Assembly (NCBI RefSeq): GCF_034314105.1
Contig: NZ_JAVIWJ010000001.1
Span: 3,287,501 to 3,351,500, forward strand
Length of the DNA stretch: 64,000 nt
From: Pseudomonas sp. AB6
Lineage (GTDB): Bacteria; Pseudomonadota; Gammaproteobacteria; Pseudomonadales; Pseudomonadaceae
Reading direction: 5' to 3'
Part shown: positions 46,322 to 55,430 of the stretch, in pieces
Layout of the letters: every line of letters begins with the position of its first letter
How positions within the stretch are numbered: position 1 is the first letter of the stretch
Notes under the pieces: model-generated
The model's input: only the letters and a program-made list of their open reading frames with translations
Databases searched by the model: none
What the model was told of the DNA's origin: nothing
Made by a program: the position numbers and the translations under genes

Positions 46322-47764
46322 TCAGTTCCCCTTGCTCAGGCTGTCGGGTGCGTCGCCGTCTTCGGAGCCTTCAAGGGCAGCGGAGAGTGGGCGCGAAGGC
46401 GTGCGTTTCTGGCCAGGACCGCCGTGTTTCAGTTCCTTGCCTTCGTTGTTGATCGGACCTTTGCGCACCAGACGCATCATGTAACCCAAACCCACACCGA
46501 ATAGCGTGAAATAGACCACCACGAATAGACCCAGCGTCAGGCTCATCTGCCCGAAGCTATGCCCAGAAGACGCATCTGCGGTACGCAGCAAGCCGTAAAC
46601 GACCCAAGGCTGACGCCCGATTTCAGTGGTAAACCAACCGGCCAACATTGCAATCAGCCCTGATGGCCCCATCCACAATGCCATGTACAAGAACGCCCGG
46701 GACTGGTAGAGCTTGCCCCGCATCCGCAGCCAGAGACTCCAGAGACCCGTGAAAATCATCAGGAAACCCAAACCCACCATGACCCTGAACGACCAGAAAA
46801 CAATAGTCGAATTAGGCCGATCTTCAGGTTTGAAACTCTTCAAAGCGGGCACTTGCTCGGTCAACGTGTGGGTCAGAATCAAGCTGCCCAAATAGGGAAT
46901 TTCTACAGCGTATTTGGTTTTCTCGGCTTTCATGTCCGGCAGACCGAACAGGATCAACGGGGTCGGTTTGTCGCCGTCGTTTTCCCAGTGACCTTCGATT
47001 GCGGCAATTTTGGCGGGTTGATACTTCAATGTATTAAGGCCGTGGAAGTCTCCGATTACCGCCTGTATCGGCGCAACCAATAGCGCCATCCACATGGCCA
47101 TCGAGAGCATTGTGCGGATTTGCGGCGTATCACGACCACGCAGCAAGTGCCAAGCGGCTGAGGAACCGACAAAAAAAGCGGTGGCGACAAATGCTGCGGT
47201 AGCCATGTGCGCTAGGCGGTAAGGAAAGGAGGGGTTGAAAATTACAGCCAGCCAATCCACCGGAATAACTCGGCCGTCGACTATTTCAAAACCTTGGGGT
47301 GTTTGCATCCAGCTGTTGGAAGCCAAAATCCAGAATGTCGAAATCAGGGTGCCGACAGCTACCATAACGGTGGAAAAAAAGTGTAACTTACGGCCGACCT
47401 TGTTCCACCCGAATAACATTACCCCAAGGAAACCGGCTTCCAAGAAGAACGCAGTCAACACCTCATAGGTCAGCAGCGGACCAGTGACGGCACCGGCGAA
47501 GTCGGAGAACCGGCTCCAGTTGGTACCGAACTGATAGGCCATCACAAGCCCGGAGACCACACCCATACCAAAGTTGACCGCAAAAACCTTCGACCAGAAG
47601 TGGTACAGATCCCGGTATACATCGTTTTTGGTTTTCAGCCACAGGCCTTCGAGTACCGCCAGATAACTTGCCAGACCGATGGTGATGGCAGGAAACAGGA
47701 TGTGAAACGAAATGGTGAATGCGAACTGAATTCGGGCGAGATCAATTGCCTCCAAACCGAACAT
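46322..47764 (-). CDS. cioA: Cyanide-insensitive terminal oxidase subunit I (CioA/CydA)
   Basis: A 480-aa haem-bearing subunit of the quinol oxidase. It starts MFGLEAIDLARIQFAFTISFH, where the histidine is a haem ligand. The GRQPW block (EIGRQPWVVYGLLRT) and NPSFPYRLAHM are typical, and the quinol-loop region is short, as in CIO-type rather than E. coli bd-I enzymes. ATG 47764 is chosen; the start at 47812 would lie in the leader. CIO keeps respiration going under cyanide or low-iron stress. An FNR/ANR-type site overlaps the apparent promoter. Confidence 0.96.
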   Translation of the reverse strand: MFGLEAIDLARIQFAFTISFHILFPAITIGLASYLAVLEGLWLKTKNDVYRDLYHFWSKVFAVNFGMGVVSGLVMAYQFGTNWSRFSDFAGAVTGPLLTYEVLTAFFLEAGFLGVMLFGWNKVGRKLHFFSTVMVAVGTLISTFWILASNSWMQTPQGFEIVDGRVIPVDWLAVIFNPSFPYRLAHMATAAFVATAFFVGSSAAWHLLRGRDTPQIRTMLSMAMWMALLVAPIQAVIGDFHGLNTLKYQPAKIAAIEGHWENDGDKPTPLILFGLPDMKAEKTKYAVEIPYLGSLILTHTLTEQVPALKSFKPEDRPNSTIVFWSFRVMVGLGFLMIFTGLWSLWLRMRGKLYQSRAFLYMALWMGPSGLIAMLAGWFTTEIGRQPWVVYGLLRTADASSGHSFGQMSLTLGLFVVVYFTLFGVGLGYMMRLVRKGPINNEGKELKHGGPGQKRTPSRPLSAALEGSEDGDAPDSLSKGN

Positions 47765-48095
47765 AGGTCTTCCTCTAATCAGGTGATTGTGACGACAGAC
47801 CGAAGTCATCACCAGCTGCCCCCAAGGATAGGAGTGCTGGGTGTTGGCATTGTTCTGTAATCATTTCGCAACGCGGGGATTTCAGTAGATCAGGTCTATA
47901 GCACCGCATGGCACCTTGATCCAGATCAACCATGGATCAAAGAGTAGACCTATTTGAGGCATGAACTGTGCGGTTGATTGTCGCGTGGCGAGTTGTCTCA
48001 CTCTGTTACAAGAGGTACGACAACCTTAACCGCCGCAAACAAATGTTACAGAACACATGCTAGTCTCGCCGTTCACCGTCGAGGCCGCGTTACCA
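47765..48095. other. Divergent control region between cioA and the MFS gene (331 bases)
   Basis: No gene. Contains the ANR-type box at 47916-47929 and, on the minus strand, a -10-like TATAGA (47900-47895). Two TGTTACA direct repeats lie near 48003 and 48045 before the MFS gene. The MFS start could alternatively be the ATG at 48057 within this stretch. Confidence 0.6.
47916..47929. promoter_or_regulatory. FNR/ANR binding site overlapping the predicted cioA -35
   Basis: TTGATCCAGATCAA is an exact match to the FNR/ANR consensus TTGAT-N4-ATCAA. On the minus strand, a -10-like TATAGA at 47900-47895 with a 17-base spacer would put the -35 (47923-47918) inside the box, the arrangement expected for repression. 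In Pseudomonas, ANR is known to repress CIO under low oxygen. Confidence 0.8.
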
Positions 48096-49343
48096 ATGCC
48101 TAACCAAGAACCGAAGTTATTGCGTCAACATCGTCCGTTTTTGGCGTTTTGGTTTGCACGGATTTTCACCGCCAGCGGCTTTCAGATGCTCAGCGTCGCC
48201 ATCGGCTGGAATATTTATCAATTGACCGACAACGTACTGGATCTGGGGCTTGTGGGCCTGGTTCAGTTCATTCCACGGGTTATTTTCATGCTGCACACCG
48301 GGCATGTGGCAGACCGTTATGACCGACGCAAGGTTGCATCGATGTGTCAGGCGGCTCAAGCGTTGATCGCACTGGCGCTGTTCGTCGGCAGCAGCACCAG
48401 CACCATCACCCCGGCAATAATCTTCATTCTGTCGTTTTTGCTCGGAGCAGCCCGTTCGTTTGAAATGCCAACGACCCAAGCGCTCCTGCCCTCCATTGTG
48501 CCCAATACGCTGTTCCCGCGAGCGGTGGCCGCTGCGCAGTCGGCTCAACAATCGGCGACCATTGTTGCGCCCGCCCTCGGCGGTTTTTTGTACGCCTTCG
48601 GCAGTTCTTGGGTCTACGGACCGACTGTGGCGCTGTACATCATTGCCTGCTTACTGATGCTCAACCTACCGGCGCGTCAAACACCGATGAATACGGGCAA
48701 GGCGACACTGGATTCATTGCTGGCAGGCATTCGTTTTATCCGCAGCCGCCCGGACATCCTCGGCGCTATTTCTCTGGATTTGTTCGCGGTGCTGCTGGGC
48801 GGTGCCACCGCGCTACTGCCGGTATTTGCCAAAGACATTCTGCTGACCGGACCGTGGGGCCTTGGCCTGCTGCGTTCGGCGCCAGCGGTGGGTGCTTTGC
48901 TGATGTCATTCTGGCTGGCGCGATTCTCGGTAGACCGAAACGTGGGTCGAGTGATGTTCACTGCGGTGGGCGTGTTCGGCGTGGCTACCATCGCCTTCGG
49001 CTTGTCGACGTCGTTCTGGTTTTCCTTGGCGGTGCTGGCAGTACTCGGCGCGGCGGACATGATCAGCATGGTGATTCGCGCCTCGTTCGTTCAGCTGGAA
49101 ACCCCCGACGAAATGCGCGGCCGGGTCAGCGCAGTGAATGGCTTGTTCATTGGCGCATCCAACCAGTTGGGCGAATTTGAATCAGGCCTCACCGCACACT
49201 GGTTCGGCACTGTGCCCGCCGTTGTATTGGGCGGACTCGGTACGCTAGTGGTCACCGGGACGTGGATCAAATTGTTCCCGACATTGGCCAAGCGTGATCG
49301 GATGCGGGACATCGTGGTGGAGCAGGAGAAAGAGGCCGTTTAG
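48096..49343 (+). CDS. MFS transporter, EntS-like
   Basis: A 415-aa 12-helix major facilitator (MFS_3/EntS type). The loop motif HVADRYDRRKVASMCQ between helices 2 and 3 is the MFS signature. The second-half equivalent lies near FSVDRNVGRVMF. Helices are evident throughout and the C-terminus is charged. EntS-like members export siderophores or drugs, but no siderophore genes are adjacent, so substrate is undetermined. ATG 48096 (MPNQEPKLL) is preferred to 48057, though uncertain. Divergent from cioA. Confidence 0.85.
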   Translation: MPNQEPKLLRQHRPFLAFWFARIFTASGFQMLSVAIGWNIYQLTDNVLDLGLVGLVQFIPRVIFMLHTGHVADRYDRRKVASMCQAAQALIALALFVGSSTSTITPAIIFILSFLLGAARSFEMPTTQALLPSIVPNTLFPRAVAAAQSAQQSATIVAPALGGFLYAFGSSWVYGPTVALYIIACLLMLNLPARQTPMNTGKATLDSLLAGIRFIRSRPDILGAISLDLFAVLLGGATALLPVFAKDILLTGPWGLGLLRSAPAVGALLMSFWLARFSVDRNVGRVMFTAVGVFGVATIAFGLSTSFWFSLAVLAVLGAADMISMVIRASFVQLETPDEMRGRVSAVNGLFIGASNQLGEFESGLTAHWFGTVPAVVLGGLGTLVVTGTWIKLFPTLAKRDRMRDIVVEQEKEAV

Positions 49344-49380
49344 GTTTTTTTGAGTTTCGGGGAGTGCTTTTGGGAATGTC

Positions 49381-50313
49381 TTAGGCCAAAAACTTTCTTA
49401 GGGCGACCAAAAGCTCTTCATATAACGTGTCTACCTCTGCAGCTTTGCCTTTGGCGCGTAAGCAGCCATGGACCAAGCCTGTGCCCAGATAAAACTCACT
49501 CGACACCTGCGCATCCTTGAGTGCTTGGTGATAGCAAACGCCATCGTCCCGCAACGGATCGTATTGAGCCGAAGCTATGAATGCCGGGGCCAATCCGCTG
49601 AAATCGCTGGCCATCAACGGCATCGCGTAGGGCAGTTTTTCCTGATGACGATGGGTCAAGTACAGCGCTCGATAACATTCCAGATCGTTATTGCTCAGCA
49701 GCGGCGCATCCGCACACTCGGTACGTGACGGTAGGTCCGACGCCCCGCCCAACCCCGGATACAGCAATGCTTGCCCTTTGGGCTGAGGTTCACCGCTATC
49801 ACGCAACGCTAAACAGAGCGCCGCTGCCAGGTTACCGCCTGCGCTGTCCCCGGCAATAGCCAGCCTCTGAACGTCTACGCCCAAGCTGCTGGCCTGTTGC
49901 TGAATGGCTCGCCAGACTGCCAAACAATCATCGAACGCCGCCGGGAATGGAAACTCCGGAGCCAAACGGTAATCCACCGCGATAACTACTGCGCCCAAAT
50001 CTGACGCCAATGCGCTGGTCAAAAAATCGTGGGATTGAAGGTCGCCCACTACCCAGCCGCCCCCGTGCAGATACACCACGCATGCCCAGCCATTTGCAGG
50101 CGCTGCCCCCCAAGGTTGATAACAACGCACGGGCACTTCGGCGAGGCAAAAATCAGTAACATTCAGACCCGCTGGTCGTTCAGGAGTAAAGGCACGGCAC
50201 ATGCGCGAATAGGCTTCACGCATGCCGTCGATGTCGGGGGTTGTGGCGGTAAAACTGAGGGTCTGCGCGACAAATTCGGCCATCGCGGCAGACAAAACAT
50301 AAGAAGAGATCAT
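49381..50313 (-). CDS. Alpha/beta hydrolase, HSL-type esterase/lipase
   Basis: A 310-aa esterase of the hormone-sensitive-lipase (fold-3) group. The oxyanion motif is YLHGGGWVVGD, the nucleophile motif AGDSAGGNLAAAL, the acidic residue is in YDPLRDDG and the histidine in GLVHGCL. ATG 50313 has GGAG eight bases upstream; the much longer start at 50469 overlaps the neighbouring binding-protein gene and is rejected. No signal peptide, so cytoplasmic. Substrate unknown; such enzymes hydrolyse short-chain esters. Confidence 0.9.
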   Translation of the reverse strand: MISSYVLSAAMAEFVAQTLSFTATTPDIDGMREAYSRMCRAFTPERPAGLNVTDFCLAEVPVRCYQPWGAAPANGWACVVYLHGGGWVVGDLQSHDFLTSALASDLGAVVIAVDYRLAPEFPFPAAFDDCLAVWRAIQQQASSLGVDVQRLAIAGDSAGGNLAAALCLALRDSGEPQPKGQALLYPGLGGASDLPSRTECADAPLLSNNDLECYRALYLTHRHQEKLPYAMPLMASDFSGLAPAFIASAQYDPLRDDGVCYHQALKDAQVSSEFYLGTGLVHGCLRAKGKAAEVDTLYEELLVALRKFLA

Positions 50314-50371
50314 GCGGACTCCAGCCCCGCCCAACAGCAGGGTGGGGACGGGCAATGCGAAGGTGTTAGCG

Positions 50372-51313
50372 TTATTGGCTAAGGCTAAGCTGCAGGTTTT
50401 TGGCTGCGTCCTTGCCATCGAAAGTAGTGACACCGGCCAACCAGCGTTGCACGTCTTCCGGATGATCACGCAACCATTGCTTGGCCACGTCGTTTGGCGC
50501 CTTGCGGTCCATGATCGGCACCATTAACTGGCTTTCCTGTGCAGCGTTGAACGTAAGATTACTCAGCAAGCGGCTGACGTTAGGGCACCGCTGAGCGTAA
50601 TCCGGTGCCGTAACGACCGATACGGTAGCGGCACCTTCGTTCGGACCGAACACATCTTCACTGCCACTCAAGTAAGCAATTTTCATGTTGATGTTCATGG
50701 GATGCGGGGTCCAGCCGACGAACACGACCCATTCATTGCGCTTGATCGCCCGCGATACGGCAGCAAGCATTCCGGCTTCACCCGACTCGACCAGCTGGAA
50801 ACCTCCGAGGCCGAACTGGTTGCTATCGATCATGGCTTTGATGGTTGAGTTGGCCCCGGTGCCCGGCTCGATGCCGTAAATCTTACCCCCGAGCTTGTCT
50901 TTGAATTTTGCGATATCGGCGAAGGTTTTGAGGCCGCCAGCAGCTACGTAGTCAGGCACAGCAAGGGTCGCTTGTGCATCACTCATGCTAGGTTTTTCAA
51001 GCACCTTCACCTGATTGGCCGCGATAAACGGTGCGATATTTTTATCCATGGCCGGTTTCCAGTAGCCAAGGAACACGTCCAGTCGCCCGTCCCGCATCCC
51101 ACCAAATACAATTTGCTGCGCCGCACTGGTCTGTTTGACCTGATACCCCATGTTCTGGAGCAACACTTCAGCCACCGCACTCGTGGCAATTACATCCGTC
51201 CAGTTGACCACGCCCATGCGCACATTTTGGCAAGCCGCAGGCTCGGCCGCCATCAACGCCGTACTGCTCAATATCAACACACCACAACTGATATGACGGA
51301 TAAATTTTTTCAT
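50372..51313 (-). CDS. Choline/betaine-type ABC transporter substrate-binding protein (orphan)
   Basis: A 313-aa periplasmic binding protein of the OpuAC/ChoX group. A signal peptide (MKKFIRHISCGVLILSSTALMAAE) is followed by VNWTDVIATSAVAEVLLQNMGY, LGYWKPAMD and the GWTPHPMNINMKI block, which supply the aromatic cage for quaternary ammonium ligands. The choline-type C-terminal half ends WLRDHPEDVQRWLAG. No permease or ATPase gene is adjacent, so it probably works with a CbcWV-type transporter encoded elsewhere, as Pseudomonas orphan binding proteins CbcX/BetX do. ChoX/BetX-type specificity for choline is likely but not decided. Confidence 0.88.
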   Translation of the reverse strand: MKKFIRHISCGVLILSSTALMAAEPAACQNVRMGVVNWTDVIATSAVAEVLLQNMGYQVKQTSAAQQIVFGGMRDGRLDVFLGYWKPAMDKNIAPFIAANQVKVLEKPSMSDAQATLAVPDYVAAGGLKTFADIAKFKDKLGGKIYGIEPGTGANSTIKAMIDSNQFGLGGFQLVESGEAGMLAAVSRAIKRNEWVVFVGWTPHPMNINMKIAYLSGSEDVFGPNEGAATVSVVTAPDYAQRCPNVSRLLSNLTFNAAQESQLMVPIMDRKAPNDVAKQWLRDHPEDVQRWLAGVTTFDGKDAAKNLQLSLSQ

Positions 51314-51493
51314 GCATGCTCCCTCGGGCTGGCTGATTTTTTTATGTGCAGCGCGGCGATCGAACGTCGCCGTGATGGACCAAATTACCCAGCAGCCCGG
51401 GGAACAAAACGCCTCTATGCGACCTGCATTTGCACCCTAGCGACATTAAGCAACACACAAGCGCTGCAAAAACCCACTGGTTAGTGAAGGGGT

Positions 51494-51522
51494 CGAGGCG
51501 GCGGCCTGAACATGCCGCCTCG
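51494..51522 (-). terminator. Hairpin downstream of paoC
   Basis: CGAGGCGGC (51494-51502) and GCCGCCTCG (51514-51522) form a perfect 9-bp stem with an 11-base loop. It lies about 30 bases past the paoC stop on the minus strand. No T run, so factor-independent termination is unsure. Confidence 0.55.
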
Positions 51523-51550
51523 CGAACAACTTCTCTCCTGCAAAGGGTGC

Positions 51551-53755
51551 CTACATAAGCTTATCCAAGGTAATCGGGAAGTCGCGAATCCGCTTGCCCG
51601 TGGCATGGTAGATGGCGTTCGCAACTGCGGCGGCTACGCCACAGATCCCGATTTCACCGACCCCTTTGGAACCTAGCGCATTTACAATGTCGTCATTTTC
51701 CTCAACGAATATCACCTCGATCTGACCAATATCCGCGTTCACTGGAATGTGATATTCAGCCAGGCTGTGGTTCATGGTTCGCCCCAGGGTGTGGTCGGTC
51801 TGCGCTTCCTCGTGCAATGCCATGCCGATGCCCCAGACTACACCGCCGAGAATCTGACTACGCGCCAGCTTCAGATTGATTACCCGCCCAGCCGCAATGG
51901 CACTGACCACTCGACTGACATGCACCGTGCCCAAATCTTCATCTACCTGCACCTCGACGAACACTGCCGAATGCGTCGCAGTGGCATAGGGTTCGCGCTT
52001 GTTTTCGTCAGGTTTGGCGTCGACCTGAACCTCCAGCTGTTGTCCAGGAAGGCTGCACACGACTTGCGCCAATGAAAGCCGATGCTCACCCCAGTGAAGA
52101 TAGCCTTCGGCTACCGTCACCTGATCAGCAGCAACCGAATCTAACGCCGGGTTTACCCTGCGAGCCGCTTCCAACAGTTTTTCTCGAAGTGACTCACACG
52201 CTTGCTGCACCGCCGTGCCTACTGATGAGACGGTGAATGAGCCACCTTGCAGAGGCGCCGTGGGCAGCGATGAATCACCTAGTACAAACGTAACGTTTTC
52301 CAGCGCCACCCCGGCGCTGGCCGCCGCGATTTGAGTCATGACGGTGTAGGTGCCAGTACCGATGTCAGTGGTTGCGCTGCTAACGGTCAATCTGCCGTCA
52401 GCGTCAATCTGCGCCTTGGCACTGGCCTTCATTTGCAGTGACTCCCAGACGCCGCCGGCCATTCCCCAACCGATCAGTTGCCGACCATTGCGCATGCTGC
52501 GGGGTTCAGGATTGCGCTGGTCCCAACCGAAGCGCTCCGCGCCCTGGGCATAACAGGCTCGCAGTTCTTTACTGGAATAGGGTTTGTCTTCGTTGCCGTT
52601 GCGCTCGGCGAAGTTGACCAGGCGCAACTGCACCGGGTCGATAGCCAGGGCGCATGCCAGCTCGTCCATGGCGCATTCAAGGCCGTTGACGCCTAACGCA
52701 GCACCAGGGGCACGCATATCCAGCGGGGTGTAGACGTCCAGTGGTGCCAGCTTGTAGGTCAACTCAACGTTGTCGCAGGCGTAGAGCATGCCGCTCCATT
52801 CCACAACGTGCTCGGTGAAATCTTCGAACCGCGAGGTCTGGCCGATTGCATCGTGTCCCACCGCTACCAACCGGCCATTGGCAGCAGCGCCCAGACGCAG
52901 GCGCTGCAAAGTGCGCGGGCGATAGCCGAACGTAAACATCTGCTGGCGAGTCAGGGTCACGCGCACTGAACGCTTGAGCTCCAACGCCGCCATCACCGCC
53001 AACGGCAGCTGATATTGCGGGCGCAACCCCGAGCCAAAGGCGCCTCCGACAAACGCCGCCAAAATCCGTACCTTGTCCTTTTCCAGCCCAAAGACTTTTT
53101 GCACGTAGCTCTGGCAGTTTTGCAGGCCTTGGGTTTTGTCGTGAATCTGCAAGCTGCCATCAGCTTGGTAAAGCACCGTCGAGGCGTGGGGCTCCATTGG
53201 GTTGTGGTACTCGTTCGGCGTGCTGTAGTGAACATCGACGCTGAGTGCTGCACCGGCCAGCTCTGCCTTGAAACTGCCGCGTGGTTTGGGCGTTTCGGCG
53301 GGCGCGGTGTATGCCTCATCTTGCGCGGCCAACAAATCAGTTTCGTGCGGTTCGCGGGCGTATTCGATGCGAATCAATGAACCCGCATAGCGCGCCAGTT
53401 CCAAGGTATCGGCGATCACCAACGCTAATGGCTGACCGCTATAAAGGACACGGTCGTTATATAGCGGGCGAAACGGAGCACCCTCGGCGGCGTCAGCATC
53501 GTCATAATCTTTGTCGTAACTGGCGAGCTTGGGTCGATTGCGATGGTCAAGCACCTTCACCACGCCCGGGACCTCCAGCGCTGCCGAGGCGTCAATGTTC
53601 AACACCCGACCTTTTGCGATGGTGCTTGATACCACGCTGCCGTGTAGCAGGCCGACTTCTGAATACTCACCTGCATAACGCGCTTGGCCCGTGACTTTCA
53701 ATACGCCATCGACGCGGTCCAGCGCTTGATCCATTGGGGACGAAGTAGTGTTCAT
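51551..53755 (-). CDS. paoC: PaoC-like aldehyde oxidoreductase, molybdopterin-binding subunit
   Basis: A 734-aa large subunit of the xanthine-oxidase family. Molybdopterin-binding and substrate-channel blocks are visible: AAFVGGAFGSGLRPQY, QGGSFTVSSVGTAV and, near the end, SKGVGEIGICGVAAAVANAIYHATG, in which the glutamate of GVGE is the catalytic base. Its length matches E. coli PaoC (YagR). It is the third gene of a paoABC operon and starts inside the paoB stop (TGATG). Broad-specificity aldehyde oxidation is the role of PaoC; the substrate here is not known. No paoD maturation gene is next to it. Confidence 0.9.
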   Translation of the reverse strand: MNTTSSPMDQALDRVDGVLKVTGQARYAGEYSEVGLLHGSVVSSTIAKGRVLNIDASAALEVPGVVKVLDHRNRPKLASYDKDYDDADAAEGAPFRPLYNDRVLYSGQPLALVIADTLELARYAGSLIRIEYAREPHETDLLAAQDEAYTAPAETPKPRGSFKAELAGAALSVDVHYSTPNEYHNPMEPHASTVLYQADGSLQIHDKTQGLQNCQSYVQKVFGLEKDKVRILAAFVGGAFGSGLRPQYQLPLAVMAALELKRSVRVTLTRQQMFTFGYRPRTLQRLRLGAAANGRLVAVGHDAIGQTSRFEDFTEHVVEWSGMLYACDNVELTYKLAPLDVYTPLDMRAPGAALGVNGLECAMDELACALAIDPVQLRLVNFAERNGNEDKPYSSKELRACYAQGAERFGWDQRNPEPRSMRNGRQLIGWGMAGGVWESLQMKASAKAQIDADGRLTVSSATTDIGTGTYTVMTQIAAASAGVALENVTFVLGDSSLPTAPLQGGSFTVSSVGTAVQQACESLREKLLEAARRVNPALDSVAADQVTVAEGYLHWGEHRLSLAQVVCSLPGQQLEVQVDAKPDENKREPYATATHSAVFVEVQVDEDLGTVHVSRVVSAIAAGRVINLKLARSQILGGVVWGIGMALHEEAQTDHTLGRTMNHSLAEYHIPVNADIGQIEVIFVEENDDIVNALGSKGVGEIGICGVAAAVANAIYHATGKRIRDFPITLDKLM

Positions 53756-54741
53756 CAGGCGTGCCCTCCTGCAGCGGCATTTTCAAGGGCACGAATGATT
53801 GCGCGGCGTGCCAATTCAATTTTGAATCCGTTATGTTCCAGCGGCTGCGCATGCTTTAGCAGGGCGTCGGCGAGTGCAGTGAAATGCTCTGCCGTCGCGG
53901 TTTCACCAATCACCAACGCCTCGGCCTCTTGATCGCGCCACGGTTTATGCGCCACACCGCCTAACGCCACCCGTGCATCGAGAATCACGTCGCCGTCCAT
54001 CTCCAGCGCCGCTGCAACAGACACCAACGCAAAGGCGTAAGAGGCTCGGTCTCGAATTTTCAAATAACTACTGTGGGCAGCGAAGCTTTCAGCGGGAAGC
54101 TCGACAGCAGTAATCAATTCATCACCGGCCAACTGGTTGTCGCGCTCGGGCGTGTCGCCTGGCAGCCGGTGGAAGTCGGCAAAATCCAAGGTGCGCTCGC
54201 CATCCCGGCCTTGTACATGCACAACCGCTTCCAGCGCCGTTAGTGCTACACACATGTCTGACGGATGAGTGGCAACGCATTCGTCGCTGGCACCCAGGAT
54301 CGCGTGAATGCGGTTTAAGCCCTTTCTTGCGGAGCAACCGCTGCCCGGCTCGCGCTTGTTGCAAGGCACCGTTGCGTCATAAAAATAGTAACAGCGGGTG
54401 CGTTGTAACAAATTGCCACCGGTAGTGGCCATGTTGCGTAACTGCGGCGATGCCCCGGCGAGCAGCGCTTGAGAGAGCAAGGGATAGCGCTGCTCAATCT
54501 GCGGGTGCCACGCCAGATCGGCATTACTTACCAGTGCGCCAATCAATAGGCCGCCGCCAGGGATGTCATGGACTTCCCGCAGGGGCAACCCAGTTATATC
54601 GATCAAATGCTCCGGGCGTGAGACGTTTTCTTTCATCAAGTCCAGCAGGTTGGTACCGCCCGCAATAAATCGCGTGGCCGGACCTGCCAAATTGATCGCT
54701 TGAGCCACGTCGAGCGGCTTGCTGTAGTTAAACGGATTCAT
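53755..54741 (-). CDS. paoB: PaoB-like aldehyde oxidoreductase, FAD and 4Fe-4S subunit
   Basis: A 328-aa middle subunit. The FAD-binding domain has RFIAGGTNLLDLMKE and ATTGGNLLQRTRCYYF. Four cysteines in the segment RTRC, PCNK, SGCS and DECV match the [4Fe-4S] insertion that distinguishes PaoB/YagS from ordinary xanthine dehydrogenase FAD subunits. The start overlaps the paoA stop as ATGA, so the three subunits are made in a coupled fashion. The protein passes electrons from the molybdenum subunit via Fe-S to FAD. Confidence 0.9.
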   Translation of the reverse strand: MNPFNYSKPLDVAQAINLAGPATRFIAGGTNLLDLMKENVSRPEHLIDITGLPLREVHDIPGGGLLIGALVSNADLAWHPQIEQRYPLLSQALLAGASPQLRNMATTGGNLLQRTRCYYFYDATVPCNKREPGSGCSARKGLNRIHAILGASDECVATHPSDMCVALTALEAVVHVQGRDGERTLDFADFHRLPGDTPERDNQLAGDELITAVELPAESFAAHSSYLKIRDRASYAFALVSVAAALEMDGDVILDARVALGGVAHKPWRDQEAEALVIGETATAEHFTALADALLKHAQPLEHNGFKIELARRAIIRALENAAAGGHA

Positions 54742-55271
54742 TCGTCAGCCCCTCTGTGCGGGACGATGGGCTGCTGCGGGCGCAACTGCGGCAAGGCTTC
54801 TTCGACAGCTGCAAGAATGTTGCTGTATGCACCACACCGGCACAGATTGCCGCTCATCATTTCCTGAATCTCGGCCGAGCTGTGAGCGCGACCTTCATTG
54901 GCCAGCCCTACAGCGGAGCAGATTTGCCCAGGCGTGCAATAACCGCACTGAAACGCATCGTGTTTGATGAAGGCTCGCTGCATCGGATGCAATGTATCGC
55001 CTTGGGCTAGCCCCTCGATGGTGGTCAGCTCGGCGCCATCGCACATGATTGCCAGCGTCAGGCACGCATTAATGCGTTTGCCATCGCGCAACACCGTACA
55101 CGCACCACATTGACCATGGTCACAACCCTTTTTGGTGCCGACCAGGTCCAAGCGGTCGCGCAGCAAGTCAAGCAACGTAGTCCAAGGTTGCACATCAAGC
55201 TGTCGTATTTGGCCATTGAGAATCAGACGGATCGCGTGGCCAGCGAAATCCGTTTGGGGTGTCACGCTCAT
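54738..55271 (-). CDS. paoA: PaoA-like aldehyde oxidoreductase, 2Fe-2S subunit
   Basis: A 177-aa ferredoxin-like subunit with both [2Fe-2S] clusters: GCDHGQCGACTV...NAC (plant type) and CGYCTPGQ...CRCGAY. ATG 55271 (MSVTPQ) is preceded by GAGG; the start at 55343 adds basic residues without a twin-arginine motif. E. coli PaoA has a Tat signal and the enzyme is periplasmic, whereas no twin-arginine is evident here, so this complex is probably cytoplasmic. First gene of the paoABC set. Confidence 0.9.
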   Translation of the reverse strand: MSVTPQTDFAGHAIRLILNGQIRQLDVQPWTTLLDLLRDRLDLVGTKKGCDHGQCGACTVLRDGKRINACLTLAIMCDGAELTTIEGLAQGDTLHPMQRAFIKHDAFQCGYCTPGQICSAVGLANEGRAHSSAEIQEMMSGNLCRCGAYSNILAAVEEALPQLRPQQPIVPHRGADE

Positions 55272-55396
55272 GGGAACCTCACGATGGGTAGCTGCAGCGC
55301 AGTTTGTCCGCGTCTTGGTTTTACGACTTCGTGAGATTGGCAACGTTCAGGCTGGAGTGATGGGTGTCAGAATCAGAAGTGGGTATTTGTAGGAGT

Positions 55397-55410
55397 TGGC
55401 TTGCCAACGA
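55397..55410. repeat. Short palindrome GTTGGC-TT-GCCAAC, repeat-family fragment
   Basis: Arms 55397-55402 and 55405-55410 around TT, preceded by GTAGGA. It resembles the shorter members of the intergenic repeat class at 28139 and 60034. It lies between paoA and the DJ-1-like gene. Confidence 0.5.
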
Positions 55411-55430
55411 AAGGGAAAGCGAACTACGTA

